A stretch of 64,000 nucleotides of DNA from Spiribacter roseus (GCF_002813635.1 NZ_CP016382.1:1426001-1490000), one strand, 5' to 3'. Positions 12,025 through 20,716 are shown, counted from the stretch's first letter. A program made the numbers and translations. The notes: generated by a model not told the origin, from the letters alone.

Positions 12025-12449
12025 GCGCCGGGCTGCTGCTTGTCACCCATCCGGGGGTCGGCAAGGCCCTGCGCGAAACCGCCGAAGGGATTCTGCCGCG
12101 GCTGCCGCTGACCGTCGCCACGCTCAGTCCGGGCCCCCATGACCCGCCGGAGACCACCCTCGGCCGGGTCGAGGCGGCTGCGGCGGGCGTGGACAGTGGT
12201 GACGGGGTGCTGATCCTCACGGATGCGTTCGGCGCCACGCCGGCCAATATCGCCATCGCGGTGGCCCGCGGACGGGGCTATCCGGTGATCACCGGCGTCA
12301 ATCTGCCCATGCTGCTGCGTGTGCTCAATTACCCGGAGTTATCGCTGGAATCGCTGGCGCGCATGGCGTTGGCGGCGGCCCGTGATGGTATCCTCGAGGC
12401 CGTGGCGCCGGCCGTTGAGCCGCCCGGAGCGAATCATGGCGTCGGATGA
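12021..12449 (+). CDS. PTS mannose-type EIIA domain protein
   Basis: This is a 142-residue stand-alone EIIA of the mannose (EIID-associated) type. The phosphorylatable His is residue 10 (LLLVTHPGVGK) and TDAFGATPANIA is a family motif. No EIIB, EIIC or EIID follows, so it probably receives phosphate from HPr for regulation rather than sugar uptake. This arrangement (EIIA-Man next to HPr, after rapZ) is known from several beta- and gammaproteobacteria. It overlaps rapZ by four bases (ATGA) and HPr by 14 bases. Confidence 0.88.
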   Translation: MSAGLLLVTHPGVGKALRETAEGILPRLPLTVATLSPGPHDPPETTLGRVEAAAAGVDSGDGVLILTDAFGATPANIAIAVARGRGYPVITGVNLPMLLRVLNYPELSLESLARMALAAARDGILEAVAPAVEPPGANHGVG

Positions 12450-12723
12450 GGCCCTTCACCGACGCCGCGTGCAGATCGTCAACCGCCTGGGGCTGCATGC
12501 CCGGGCGGCGGCCCGCTTCGCCGCCCTGGCCGGCGGGTATGCCGCCGAGATCCAGGTCAGCCACCAGACCCACACCGCCAACGCCAAGAGCATCATGGGC
12601 CTGATGATGCTGGCCGCCGGCCAGGGCAGCGACATTGAACTCCGCGCCCGTGGCGACGATGCGCAGGCGGCACTGGAGGCCATCGCCGCGCTGATCGCCG
12701 ACGGCTTCGGCGAGGCCGACTGA
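12436..12723 (+). CDS. ptsH: Phosphocarrier protein HPr (NPr-like)
   Basis: HPr carries phosphate from enzyme I to EIIA proteins. From the ATG at 12436 the protein has 95 residues. The His phosphorylation site is His21 (NRLGLHARAAARF) and the regulatory serine is Ser52 in NAKSIMGLMMLAA, the residue HprK modifies in other bacteria. The gene overlaps the EIIA gene by 14 bases. The usual downstream partner, enzyme I (ptsP/ptsI), is not adjacent: mgtE follows after 19 bases. Confidence 0.94.
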   Translation: MASDEALHRRRVQIVNRLGLHARAAARFAALAGGYAAEIQVSHQTHTANAKSIMGLMMLAAGQGSDIELRARGDDAQAALEAIAALIADGFGEAD

Positions 12724-12742
12724 GCCCGGACAGGAACATTCC

Positions 12743-14098
12743 ATGGTCGAAGAGCGCGAGCAGAAACAGGGCCGGATCGCCGAGACGGTCACCGACCTCC
12801 TGCAGGACGGCACGGTGCCCGAGGCCCAGCGCATGCTCAACGCGCTTCATCCCTCGGAGATCGCCAATCTCCTGGAATCCTTCCCCACCGCGCAGCGCAA
12901 AGTCCTCTGGGAGCTGGTGGATGAGGAAATCGGCGGCGAAGTGCTGCTTCAGGTCAACGATGAGGTGCGCGGCGGGCTGATCCGCGAAATGGACGATCGT
13001 GAGCTCCTGGCCGCCACCTCCGGCATGGACATGGACGATCTGGCCGATTTCATGCAGGACCTGCCGAGAACGCTCACCGGCGAGATCCTGCGCTCGATGG
13101 ACAACCAGAACCGTCAGCGCCTCGAGGCCGTCCTGGCCTACCCCGAGGACAGCGCCGGCGGTCTGATGAACACCGATACGGTGACCGTGCGCCCGGACGT
13201 CAGCCTCGACGTGGTTTTCCGTTACCTGCGCATGCGCGGCGAGATGCCCGAGCTGACCGATCATCTGTTCGTCGTCAGCCGCTATGACCATTTCCTGGGG
13301 ATCCTGCGCGTCAGCGATCTGCTGACCCGCGACCCCGCCGGCCGGGTCGAGGACCTGCTGGACACCGAGGCCGTCGTCATCCCGGCCGAAATGTCGGATC
13401 GCGAAGTGGCACGCATGTTCGAGGACCGCGACCTGATCTCGGCGCCGGTACTCGACGGCCGTGGCCGTCTCATCGGGCGCATCACAATCGACGACGTGGT
13501 CGACGTGATCCGCGACGAGGCCGAGCAGTCCATCCTGAGCATGGCGGGTCTGGGCGAAGAAGAAGACCTGTTTGCACCGGTCTGGTCCAGCACTCGACGG
13601 CGGGCCGGTTGGCTGGGACTGAACCTGGTGACGGCGCTGCTGGCCGCTTATGTGATCGGTCTGTTCGAGGGCACCATCCAGGAAGTGGTGGCGCTGGCCG
13701 TGCTGATGCCAGTGGTCGCCAGCATGGGTGGCATCGCCGGTACACAGACCCTGGCGCTGGTCATCCGCGCCCTCGCGCTGGGCCAGATCGCACCGCGTAA
13801 CAGTCGCGCGCTATTGCTCAAGGAACTGGGGATCGGGCTGCTCAACGGCCTGCTCTGGGCGGCGGTTCTGGCGGGTGTTGCGCTGCTGTGGTTCGGCCGG
13901 CCGACCATCGGCATCATCATCGCCGCGGCCATGACCATCAACCTGGGCACGGCGGCCGCTTCCGGCGTGCTGGTGCCCCTGGTGCTCAAGCGGTTTGGCA
14001 TCGACCCGGCCCTTGCCGGCGGCGTCATTCTGACCACTGTCACCGACATCGTCGGTTTTACCGCCTTTCTGGGGCTGGCGACGCTGTTTCTGCTCTAG
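12743..14098 (+). CDS. mgtE: Magnesium transporter MgtE
   Basis: MgtE is a Mg2+-gated Mg2+ channel. The 451-residue protein has the three expected parts: a cytoplasmic N domain of helical repeats (about 1-135), a CBS pair (about 140-270) and five C-terminal membrane helices (about 290-450), including LMPVVASMGGIAGTQTLAL around the pore. It lies at the end of the hpf-pts cluster and meets tRNA-Met tail to tail, with six bases between the mgtE stop and the tRNA 3' end. No terminator is visible in that gap. Confidence 0.94.
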   Translation: MVEEREQKQGRIAETVTDLLQDGTVPEAQRMLNALHPSEIANLLESFPTAQRKVLWELVDEEIGGEVLLQVNDEVRGGLIREMDDRELLAATSGMDMDDLADFMQDLPRTLTGEILRSMDNQNRQRLEAVLAYPEDSAGGLMNTDTVTVRPDVSLDVVFRYLRMRGEMPELTDHLFVVSRYDHFLGILRVSDLLTRDPAGRVEDLLDTEAVVIPAEMSDREVARMFEDRDLISAPVLDGRGRLIGRITIDDVVDVIRDEAEQSILSMAGLGEEEDLFAPVWSSTRRRAGWLGLNLVTALLAAYVIGLFEGTIQEVVALAVLMPVVASMGGIAGTQTLALVIRALALGQIAPRNSRALLLKELGIGLLNGLLWAAVLAGVALLWFGRPTIGIIIAAAMTINLGTAAASGVLVPLVLKRFGIDPALAGGVILTTVTDIVGFTAFLGLATLFLL

Positions 14099-14104
14099 GG
14101 AAAG

Positions 14105-14181
14105 TGGTGGCTACGGGTGGATTCGAACCACCGACCCCATCATTATGAGTGATGTGCTCTAACCAGCTGAGCTACGTAGCC
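14105..14181 (-). tRNA. tRNA-Met(CAT), elongator type
   Basis: A 77-base tRNA with encoded CCA. The acceptor arms GGCTACG/CGTAGCC pair fully, the D-arm is GCTCAGCTGGTTAGAGC, the anticodon loop is CTCATAA (anticodon CAT, stem CATCA/TGATG) and the T-arm is GGTGGTTCGAATCCACC. The 5' end (G1-C72 pair, not the mismatch of initiator tRNA) and close likeness to E. coli metT mark it as elongator Met. It has its own promoter upstream at 14199-14228. Confidence 0.97.
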
Positions 14182-14198
14182 TGATCGGAAGACCGCAG

Positions 14199-14228
14199 AG
14201 TATCCGGTGATCGGGGGGTGGCTGTCAA
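14199..14228 (-). promoter_or_regulatory. sigma-70-like promoter of tRNA-Met
   Basis: On the minus strand a perfect TTGACA (14223-14228) and GATACT (14199-14204) are 18 bases apart, followed by a GC-rich stretch (CTGCGG), placing the start of transcription about ten bases before the tRNA 5' end at 14181. The -35 element falls in the loop of a GC-rich inverted repeat (14212-14235). Confidence 0.6.
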
Positions 14229-14235
14229 ACCCCCG
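14212..14235. repeat. GC-rich inverted repeat between ychF and tRNA-Met
   Basis: CGGGGG (14212-14217) pairs with CCCCCG (14230-14235), six to seven base pairs with a 12-base loop. It lies directly after the ychF stop and could slow polymerase, but there is no T-run. It surrounds the -35 of the tRNA promoter. Confidence 0.4.
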
Positions 14236-14242
14236 CCATGCC

Positions 14243-15334
14243 TCAGACGTTGAAGCGGAAGTGGCAGACATCACCGTCCCGCATGATGTACTCCTTGCCC
14301 TCGAGACGCATCCGCCCGGCTTCCTTCGCCGCCTGCTCGCCGCCCGCACTCAGGTACTCGTCGACGGCGATCACCTCGGCGCGGATGAAGCCACGCTGGA
14401 TGTCGCTGTGGATGCGACTGGCGGCCTCGGGGGCAGTGGCCCCCTCCGTTACCGTCCAGGCCCGCACTTCCTTGGGGCCAGCGGTGAAGAACGTCTGTAG
14501 CGACAGCAGCGCGTAGCCCGCGCGGATGACGCGGTTGAGGCCCGGCTCATCAAGATCATAGGCGGCCAGCAGCTCGTTGCGCTCGTCCTCGTCAAGCTGC
14601 GAGAGCTCGGCCTCGATCGCCGCGCACACCGGCACCACGCGGGCATTCTCCCGGGCCGCCAGCTGCTCGAGCTGGGCCAGCGCGGCATTGCCGCTCAGAC
14701 CCTCTTCATTGACATTGGCGACGTAGAGCACCGGCTTGGCGGTCAGCAGGTGCAGCTCACCGAGCACCTCCCGGCCACTGTCATCCAGCGCCTGCGCGCG
14801 GATCGGCTCGCCGGCATCAAGGCCTTCCGCCATGGATCGCAGGGCGTCACGCATCGCGATCGCGGTCTTGTCGTTGGACTTGGCGCGGCGGCCGTAGCGG
14901 TCAATGGCCTTATCCACGGTTTCCATGTCCGCGAGCAACAGTTCGGTGTTGATGGTCTCGATATCGGCGACCGGATCCACCCGACCCTCGACATGATGAA
15001 CATCGTCGCTTTCAAAACAGCGCACCACATGGGCGATCGCATCCGTCTCGCGGATGTTGGCGAGGAACTGATTGCCAAGCCCCTCCCCGCGCGACGCACC
15101 CGCCACCAGACCGGCGATATCGACGAACTCCATGGTGGTGGGGACGACGCTTTTCGGCTTCACCAGCGCAGCCAGCCGATCCAGGCGCGGATCCGGCACC
15201 GGCACAATGCCGACGTTCGGGTCGATGGTGCAGAACGGATAGTTCTCCGCCGGGATCCCGTTTTTGGTCAGGGCGTTGAACAGGGTCGACTTGCCGACAT
15301 TCGGCAGACCCACGATGCCGCACTTAAAGCCCAT
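14243..15334 (-). CDS. ychF: Redox-regulated ATPase/GTPase YchF (Obg family)
   Basis: YchF is a cytoplasmic Obg-family P-loop ATPase linked to ribosomes and to oxidative-stress responses. 363 residues, the usual size. G1 GLPNVGKST is near residues 9-17, G3 [10 protein letters not shown] follows, the altered specificity motif NVNEE replaces NKxD and explains the ATP preference known for the family, and the C-terminal TGS domain (from about residue 280, [13 protein letters not shown]) ends in [17 protein letters not shown]. It lies eight bases after pth, the conserved gammaproteobacterial pair. Confidence 0.97.
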   Translation of the reverse strand: MGFKCGIVGLPNVGKSTLFNALTKNGIPAENYPFCTIDPNVGIVPVPDPRLDRLAALVKPKSVVPTTMEFVDIAGLVAGASRGEGLGNQFLANIRETDAIAHVVRCFESDDVHHVEGRVDPVADIETINTELLLADMETVDKAIDRYGRRAKSNDKTAIAMRDALRSMAEGLDAGEPIRAQALDDSGREVLGELHLLTAKPVLYVANVNEEGLSGNAALAQLEQLAARENARVVPVCAAIEAELSQLDEDERNELLAAYDLDEPGLNRVIRAGYALLSLQTFFTAGPKEVRAWTVTEGATAPEAASRIHSDIQRGFIRAEVIAVDEYLSAGGEQAAKEAGRMRLEGKEYIMRDGDVCHFRFNV

Positions 15335-15342
15335 GGATTGCT

Positions 15343-15915
15343 CTACTCCCGCGTGTGTAACTGCTGTTGCGCCCGGTCCCAGTCACCGGCGGCCAGCGCC
15401 GGTGACTGGGCCGCGGCGGCATCAATGGCTGAGTCAATGGCCGTACGCTCGGACCGACCCGGCGCGTGGAGCACGTAAGCGATGACCTGATCGCTGCTGC
15501 CCGGATGTCCCACCCCAATGCGCAGTCGGGCGAAGTCGCGGCTGCCCAGCGCCGGGATGATGTCGCGCAGGCCATTGTGGCCGCCATGCCCCCCGCCGCG
15601 CTTGAGCCGCACCACACCCGCGGGCAGATCGATCTCATCGTGGGCGACGAGGATGGCTTCCGGGGGGATGCGATGAAACCGCGCCAGCGCCGCCACCGCC
15701 CGGCCGCTGTGATTCATGTAGGTATCGGGGCAGAGCAGGTGCAGATCCAGGCCCGCGTCGCGATAACGGCCGATGGCACCGTGGAATTTGCGCTCGGCGC
15801 GCAGATCCACGCCGAGTCGCTCCGCGACCCGCTCCACAAACCAGAACCCGGCATTATGCCGGGTCCCCGCGTACTTGGGCCCGGGGTTGCCGAGCCCGAC
15901 GATCAGACGCACCAA
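15343..15915 (-). CDS. pth: Peptidyl-tRNA hydrolase
   Basis: Pth releases peptides from peptidyl-tRNA that drops off ribosomes and is essential for tRNA recycling. 190 residues. [20 protein letters not shown] contains the catalytic His (His20), and [18 protein letters not shown] supplies the conserved Asp and basic patch. The 3' part of the gene contains a perfect 14-base-pair hairpin (15378-15410) that encodes the stretch around ALAAGDWD. It sits between rplY and ychF as in many gammaproteobacteria. Confidence 0.96.
   Translation of the reverse strand: MVRLIVGLGNPGPKYAGTRHNAGFWFVERVAERLGVDLRAERKFHGAIGRYRDAGLDLHLLCPDTYMNHSGRAVAALARFHRIPPEAILVAHDEIDLPAGVVRLKRGGGHGGHNGLRDIIPALGSRDFARLRIGVGHPGSSDQVIAYVLHAPGRSERTAIDSAIDAAAAQSPALAAGDWDRAQQQLHTRE
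15378..15410. repeat. Strong 14-bp hairpin inside the 3' end of pth
   Basis: The arms 15378-15391 and 15397-15410 (CCCAGTCACCGGCG and its complement) pair without mismatch around a five-base loop. It lies in coding sequence 35 bases before the pth stop. No T-run follows on either strand, so it is not a standard intrinsic terminator. It could be an RNA-processing or stability element between pth and ychF. Confidence 0.6.
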
Positions 15916-15921
15916 CAGGCC

Positions 15922-16593
15922 TCAGTCCTGCTCCTCCGAGCCCTCACCGGCCTCGCTTCCGGCGCTGTCATCGCCCTCTTCGCCGCCTTCCTCGTCTTCC
16001 TCGACGGCCTTGCGCGGCATGTGGATGCTGACCAGCACCGGATCATGGTCGTGCTCGACATCCAGCCCGGGAAAGACCACGCCCTCGGGGGCATCGATCT
16101 GTGACAGGTGGATGGATTCACCGACATCCAGCTGGGCGATATCGACGTCGATCGAGGTCGGCAGATCGTCCGGCAGACACTCCACGTCGATTTCGATCAG
16201 GTCATGGTGGACCACACCGTTGCCCTGCTTGACGCCAATGGCCTCGTCCTGATGCAGCAGATGGATCGGAACCTGCTGGCGCATTTTCTCGCCGGCCTTG
16301 ATCCGCAGCAGATCCATGTGGGTCACCAGTGGCTTGAAGGGGTGACGCTGCAGATCCTTGAGGATCGCCTTCTCGGTCCGCTTGCCCTTGACCTTGATAT
16401 CGAGGATCTGGGAGAAGAACGTCTCCTCGCGCATCAGGCGCAGGACCTGTTCCTCGTCAAAGGACAGCGACACGGGTTTCTTGCCCGCCCCGTAGAGGAT
16501 GCCGGGCACCCGCTTGGCACGACGCAGGCGGCGGCTCGCACCCTTGCCCTGGTCGTCGCGTACGGCGGCATCCAGTTTCAGTTCAACACTCAT
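15922..16593 (-). CDS. rplY: 50S ribosomal protein bL25 (CTC-type, long form)
   Basis: bL25 binds 5S rRNA in the 50S subunit. At 223 residues it is the long CTC/TL5 type with an N-terminal L25 domain (about 1-95, with RRLRRAKRVPGILYG) and a C-terminal beta domain (about 100-190). The last 26 residues form an extremely acidic, disordered-looking tail made of Glu, Asp, Gly and Ser. Such tails are common in halophiles. The gene is 48 bases downstream of prs. Confidence 0.94.
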   Translation of the reverse strand: MSVELKLDAAVRDDQGKGASRRLRRAKRVPGILYGAGKKPVSLSFDEEQVLRLMREETFFSQILDIKVKGKRTEKAILKDLQRHPFKPLVTHMDLLRIKAGEKMRQQVPIHLLHQDEAIGVKQGNGVVHHDLIEIDVECLPDDLPTSIDVDIAQLDVGESIHLSQIDAPEGVVFPGLDVEHDHDPVLVSIHMPRKAVEEDEEGGEEGDDSAGSEAGEGSEEQD

Positions 16594-16641
16594 TGCAGTT
16601 TTCTCCGTCAGGGCCCCCGCGACCAGGGGCGATTGGGACGA

Positions 16642-17595
16642 TCAGTCGACGAAAAGCTCGCTGACCGACTCGTCGTTGTTCACCCGCCGCATGGTCTCGG
16701 CGAGCATTTCCGCCAGCGACAGCTGGCGAATCCGGTCACTGGCCTCGGCGGCGGGGGACAGCGGAATGCTGTCGGTGACCACCAGCTCGTCCAGATGACT
16801 GTTTTCGATGCGCTCGATGGCGGGGCCCGAGAGGACCGGGTGGGTGATATACGCCACCACGCGTCCGGCGCCCCGTTCCTTGAGCGCGGCGGCCGCCTGG
16901 CAGAGCGTCCCGGCGGTGTCGATGATGTCGTCGACAATCACGCAGGTCTTGTCCTCGACATCACCGATGATGTTCATGACCTCGAGTTCATTGGCCCGCG
17001 GCCGGCGCTTGTCGATGATGGCCAGATCGGCATTGTCGAGGCGCCGCGCCACGGCCCGGGCGCGCAGGACACCGCCGACATCCGGCGATACCACGATCTT
17101 GTCGGCATGGGTCTGGCGCCAGATATCCCCCAGCAGGACCGGCGAGGCATAGACGTTGTCGACGGGGATATTGAAAAACCCCTGGATCTGGTCGGCATGC
17201 AGATCAACGGTGATGACCCGATTGATGCCCGCGGTGGTGATCATGTCGGCGGCGAGTTTGGCGGTGATCGGCACGCGCTGCGATCGCTGCCGGCGGTCCT
17301 GACGGGCGTAGCCGTAATAGGGAACCACCGCCGTGATGCGCGCCGCCGATGATCGCCGCAGGGCATCCGCGATGACCATCAGCTCCATGAGATTGTCGTT
17401 GGTGGGCGCGCAGGTCGGCTGGATGATGAACACGTCATGGCCGCGCACATGCTCGTTGATCTCGACCTGGACCTCGCCATCGCTGAAGCTGGTGACCACG
17501 GCATCGCCAAGGCGGGTCTTGAGGTGCGAGGCCACGGCTCGGGCGAGATCCGGATTGGCGTTCCCCGCGAACACCATCATGCTTCCGTTTTCCAT
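16642..17595 (-). CDS. prs: Ribose-phosphate pyrophosphokinase
   Basis: Prs makes PRPP from ribose-5-phosphate and ATP for nucleotide, histidine (hisG in this window), tryptophan and NAD synthesis. 317 residues from the ATG at 17595; an alternative ATG six codons in matches the E. coli start more exactly. [26 protein letters not shown], the divalent-cation-binding [12 protein letters not shown] and the PRPP loop [13 protein letters not shown] are all present. The frame stays open upstream through tRNA-Gln, but that extension has no family match. Confidence 0.96.
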   Translation of the reverse strand: MENGSMMVFAGNANPDLARAVASHLKTRLGDAVVTSFSDGEVQVEINEHVRGHDVFIIQPTCAPTNDNLMELMVIADALRRSSAARITAVVPYYGYARQDRRQRSQRVPITAKLAADMITTAGINRVITVDLHADQIQGFFNIPVDNVYASPVLLGDIWRQTHADKIVVSPDVGGVLRARAVARRLDNADLAIIDKRRPRANELEVMNIIGDVEDKTCVIVDDIIDTAGTLCQAAAALKERGAGRVVAYITHPVLSGPAIERIENSHLDELVVTDSIPLSPAAEASDRIRQLSLAEMLAETMRRVNNDESVSELFVD

Positions 17596-17621
17596 GGCGT
17601 GTGCACCCTGCTCCTGATATG

Positions 17622-17696
17622 TGGCTGGGGCGGCAGGATTCGAACCTGCGCATCCGGGGATCAAAACCCCGTGCCTTACCGCTTGGCTACGCCCCA
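17622..17696 (-). tRNA. tRNA-Gln(TTG)
   Basis: A 75-base tRNA with encoded CCA. The acceptor arms TGGGGCG/CGCCCCA pair, the D-arm is AGCCAAGCGGTAAGGC, the anticodon loop is TTTTGAT (anticodon TTG) in a CGGGG/CCCCG stem, and the T-arm is CAGGTTCGAATCCTG. It lies between ispE and prs on the same strand, as in Pseudomonas, and its first ten bases are also the last ten bases of ispE, including the ispE stop TAG. No own promoter is visible, so it is probably processed out of the lolB-ispE-prs transcript. Confidence 0.96.
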
Positions 17697-18556
17697 TTTG
17701 ATGATGCCTGCTGCATTGCGAGCCGATCGAGCAGTGGCGAGTGATTCGCTACCCGCGTCACCCAGACCGTCCCACGATCATCGACGCCCCTGCGCGCCCG
17801 CTCGGCGGCGTCGCGATCGTCAAAACAGGCAAAAAGACACCCCCCCGTGCCTGTGAGCCGCGACGGCCCATACTCCGAGAGCGCGTCGATCGCGCTCGCG
17901 ACCGGCGGATAAAGCCGCCGGACGGTTGCCTCGCAGTCATTGCGCAAGGCCATCGTTTTGAAGGCGGGTATTGTTATACGCTCAGTATGCCGTGTCAATT
18001 TGGGATCACCGAACACCGCCGCCGTGCTGACCTCGACCCGCGGGTCCACAACCACCAGCCACGGGCGGTCGGCCTCCACCACCGTCAACCGCTCGCCCAC
18101 GCCCTCCGCCCAGGCCGCCCGGCCGCGGACAAAGACCGGGACATCGGCCCCCAGCTCCAGACCGATGGCCTCCAGGGCCGTCCCGCTCAGGCCGCATCCC
18201 CAGAGCGCGTTGAGGGCGACGAGGGTCGTCGCGGCATCCGAGGACCCCCCTCCCAGGCCAGCGCCGGCGGCGATGCGTTTATCGACATGAATATGCACGC
18301 CGGCCCGGCAACCGGTCCGGGCCTGCAGGGCGCGGGCGGCGCGGACCACCAGATCATCCGCCGCCGGCAGCCCGGCAACGCCGCCGTCACGGGTAATCTC
18401 CGGGCCGTCAGTCAGCGTAAAGTCGAGCCCATCGCAGGGTTCGATGAACTGAAACAGGGTCTGGAGAGCGTGATAGCCATCCGGCCGCCGGCCGGTGATG
18501 TGCAGGAAGCGATTGATCTTGGCCGGCGCCGGCCAGCCCGTTGATCGCTGGCTCAT
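17687..18556 (-). CDS. ispE: 4-diphosphocytidyl-2-C-methyl-D-erythritol kinase
   Basis: IspE is the GHMP-family kinase of the MEP isoprenoid pathway. 289 residues from the ATG at 18556 ([20 protein letters not shown]), with the N-terminal [11 protein letters not shown] substrate motif, the ATP-binding loop [17 protein letters not shown] and the C-terminal [10 protein letters not shown]. The start overlaps the lolB stop (ATGA). The reading frame ends inside tRNA-Gln: the final codons and TAG are the first ten bases of the tRNA gene. Confidence 0.95.
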   Translation of the reverse strand: MSQRSTGWPAPAKINRFLHITGRRPDGYHALQTLFQFIEPCDGLDFTLTDGPEITRDGGVAGLPAADDLVVRAARALQARTGCRAGVHIHVDKRIAAGAGLGGGSSDAATTLVALNALWGCGLSGTALEAIGLELGADVPVFVRGRAAWAEGVGERLTVVEADRPWLVVVDPRVEVSTAAVFGDPKLTRHTERITIPAFKTMALRNDCEATVRRLYPPVASAIDALSEYGPSRLTGTGGCLFACFDDRDAAERARRGVDDRGTVWVTRVANHSPLLDRLAMQQASSNGA

Positions 18557-19167
18557 CCCCCCGGCGACCAGTGGCGGACCACCATGCGGACCGACGTCTC
18601 CGCCCGGGTCACGGCCACGCGTCCGGGGAGCGAGAAACCGCCCACCGACTCGAAGGCCTCGTAGCTCACCCGCCAGCCGCCCTGACGGATCACGCCCGGG
18701 CGCCCCGCGGGATCCAGAGTGACGCGCCCCTCGAGCCATGGCACCGGTTGCCCGGTCACCCAGTAGCGCAGAAAACCCACCGGCAGATCGTAACCAGTGA
18801 CCGCCCGTACCAGTTCACGCGGGCTCTCGGCACGGTAGCGTCCGCCATCGGCCGTACGCACCGTAACCCCGTCGGCGTCGCCAGTGATGCGCAGGCTTCC
18901 GGCACCCAGCGCGCCGCGCAGATCTATCCGGTATGCCGCTTGATCCTGACGCCAGGTCAGCGCCGCGGTCGCCCCCTGTTCACCCAGTTGCAGCGACGTG
19001 CGGCCGTTGAGCTGCCACGCGTCCGGGGCGGCCGGCGGCGTCCAGTCGGCCAGCCGCACGCTGTCATCGCTCACCTCGGGGGCTGGCGGCCGAACCGCGC
19101 AGCCGGCCAGCAGCACGCCCAGCGTCAACGCCGCCGCCAGACCCGCAAACCGCCGCCACCGGTTCAA
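18553..19167 (-). CDS. lolB: Outer-membrane lipoprotein receptor LolB
   Basis: LolB accepts lipoproteins from LolA and inserts them into the outer membrane. 204 residues with a lipoprotein signal (lipobox LLAGC, Cys about residue 23) and the LolB beta-barrel fold region (WQLNGRTSLQLGEQG, VSYEAFESVGGFSLPGRV). Overall conservation of LolB is low; the assignment is firmly supported by its place between the TPR lipoprotein and ispE. It overlaps both neighbours by four bases. Confidence 0.9.
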   Translation of the reverse strand: MNRWRRFAGLAAALTLGVLLAGCAVRPPAPEVSDDSVRLADWTPPAAPDAWQLNGRTSLQLGEQGATAALTWRQDQAAYRIDLRGALGAGSLRITGDADGVTVRTADGGRYRAESPRELVRAVTGYDLPVGFLRYWVTGQPVPWLEGRVTLDPAGRPGVIRQGGWRVSYEAFESVGGFSLPGRVAVTRAETSVRMVVRHWSPGG

Positions 19168-20672
19168 TTCAAACGCTCCATGGTCTCCTCCAGCACCGGG
19201 TGATCACTGTGACCGGACGCGGCCGCCCGCCAGATGGCCCGTGCTTCGTCGCGCCGTCCCAGCACCCAGAGCACCTCTCCCAGATGCGCGGCGATCTCCG
19301 GGGCGCCATCGGTCATTTCGTGGGCACGCCGCAGATACTCAAGCGCCGCGGCAGGCCGGCCCTGACGGTATTCCGCCCAACCCATGCTGTCGATGATCGC
19401 CGCCGATTCGGGGCGGATCCGGTAGGCCTCTTCGATCAGGGCGGCGCCCTCGTCGATGCGCGGAGTCTGATCCACCAGGGTGTAGCCGAGGGCATTGAGG
19501 GCCTCGGCATGGGCCGGATCGTCCCGAATGATGCGGCGCAGATCGGTCTCCGCACCGGCGAGATCATCCGTGGCAATCCGCGCCATGGCACGCGCGTAGC
19601 GCAGTTCGGCATCCGCACTCCGCCCCTCGAGCGCACGGTTGTAGACCTCGAGGCTCTCACCGGTCCGGCCGAGCCGGCGCAGCAGCCGGCCCTCCAGCAG
19701 CAGACTCCGGCGCGTGGCCGAGCCGGCGCCCGCCCTGAGCCGGCGCAGCGCCGTCAGCGCCAGTTCGTCCGCGCCGCTGCGCAACGCCAGAACAATGGCG
19801 GCATTGAGCATCCGCGGCTGTGTCGCGCCCGCCTCGACCAGCTGCCGGAATTCCTCGAGGGCGGCGGCCTCACGCTCGCGCTCGAGCAGGGCCCGGGCGT
19901 ATTCGAAGCGCAGCGAGGCATTATCCGGCGACGCCTCCAGCAATTCAGCAAAGATCGCGAATGCCGCGTCAGGCCGGTCCAGTGCCAGCAGGGCATCGGC
20001 GCGCAGCAGGCGGGCACTGCGCAGATCCGGTTGCCGATCGAGCGCCTGATCGACCGCCTCAAGGGCGATCCGCGGCGCCTCACGAGCGATCGCCACCCGG
20101 GCCAGCGCCAGTCGCGCCGCCCGGGATTGCGGCAGGGCGTCGGCAATCGCCGCCATGACCTGCAGGGACTGCGCTGGCAGTGCCCGATCGGACAGGCGCC
20201 GGGCCAGCCCATCAAGGGCCACATCACGCTCCCCGGGGTCATCCGGGAGGCTTTCAAGCAACCGGGCCGCGGCCCCCTCGACATCGTCGTTGCGCAGCCT
20301 CACAAGCCCCTGCAGGCGCAGGGCGTCACGACTGTCAGGAGCGAGCTCGATCCATCGCGCGGACAGCCGCCGGGCGGCGGCCAGGTCATCGGCAAGCAGT
20401 GCCAGCCGCGCGCCCCGCTCCACCGCGTCGGCGTCGCCAAGGCGTCCGCCGACGGCATCGTAGAGCCGGCTGGCGCGCTCCACATCACCCCGCGCGGCGG
20501 CGAGCTCGGCGGCCATCACACCGGTCAGGGGCGAGGCTTCAACGGGATCCACCGCCGCCCGGCCGTCGTCCTTCACCGGCGCACAGGCCACCATCAGGGC
20601 AACGGCCAGAAAGCCCCCCAACCCCCGCCGCCAGCGGGCCTGTCGCCAATGTCGAGTCGCGAACCTTTTCAT
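19164..20672 (-). CDS. TPR-repeat lipoprotein upstream of lolB
   Basis: A 502-residue protein with an N-terminal lipoprotein-like signal (lipobox VACA near residue 30) followed by Ala/Leu/Arg-rich helical repeats of the tetratricopeptide type through to the C-terminus (clear repeats around AELRYARAMARIATDDLAGAE, AEALNALGYTLVDQ and IIDSMGWAEYRQGRPAAALEYL; given as separate short pieces). Homologues occupy the same place between hemA and lolB in Pseudomonas. A role in envelope assembly is likely but unproven. Divergent from hemA with a 72-base shared control region. Confidence 0.82.
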   Translation of the reverse strand: MKRFATRHWRQARWRRGLGGFLAVALMVACAPVKDDGRAAVDPVEASPLTGVMAAELAAARGDVERASRLYDAVGGRLGDADAVERGARLALLADDLAAARRLSARWIELAPDSRDALRLQGLVRLRNDDVEGAAARLLESLPDDPGERDVALDGLARRLSDRALPAQSLQVMAAIADALPQSRAARLALARVAIAREAPRIALEAVDQALDRQPDLRSARLLRADALLALDRPDAAFAIFAELLEASPDNASLRFEYARALLEREREAAALEEFRQLVEAGATQPRMLNAAIVLALRSGADELALTALRRLRAGAGSATRRSLLLEGRLLRRLGRTGESLEVYNRALEGRSADAELRYARAMARIATDDLAGAETDLRRIIRDDPAHAEALNALGYTLVDQTPRIDEGAALIEEAYRIRPESAAIIDSMGWAEYRQGRPAAALEYLRRAHEMTDGAPEIAAHLGEVLWVLGRRDEARAIWRAAASGHSDHPVLEETMERLN

Positions 20673-20688
20673 CGACCCCGTATCCTAC

Positions 20689-20716
20689 TTGTGTTGAGGC
20701 AATGCTGCCCTACAAT
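20689..20716 (+). promoter_or_regulatory. sigma-70-like promoter of hemA-prfA
   Basis: TTGTGT (20689-20694) and TACAAT (20711-20716) with a 16-base spacer, about 28 bases before the hemA ATG at 20745. The -10 matches consensus at five of six positions. Confidence 0.5.

Noticed and set aside
17596-17697. N-terminal extension of prs through tRNA-Gln
   Set aside because: The frame is open through the tRNA, but the added residues match no PRPP synthetase, and a start near 17595 gives the family length.
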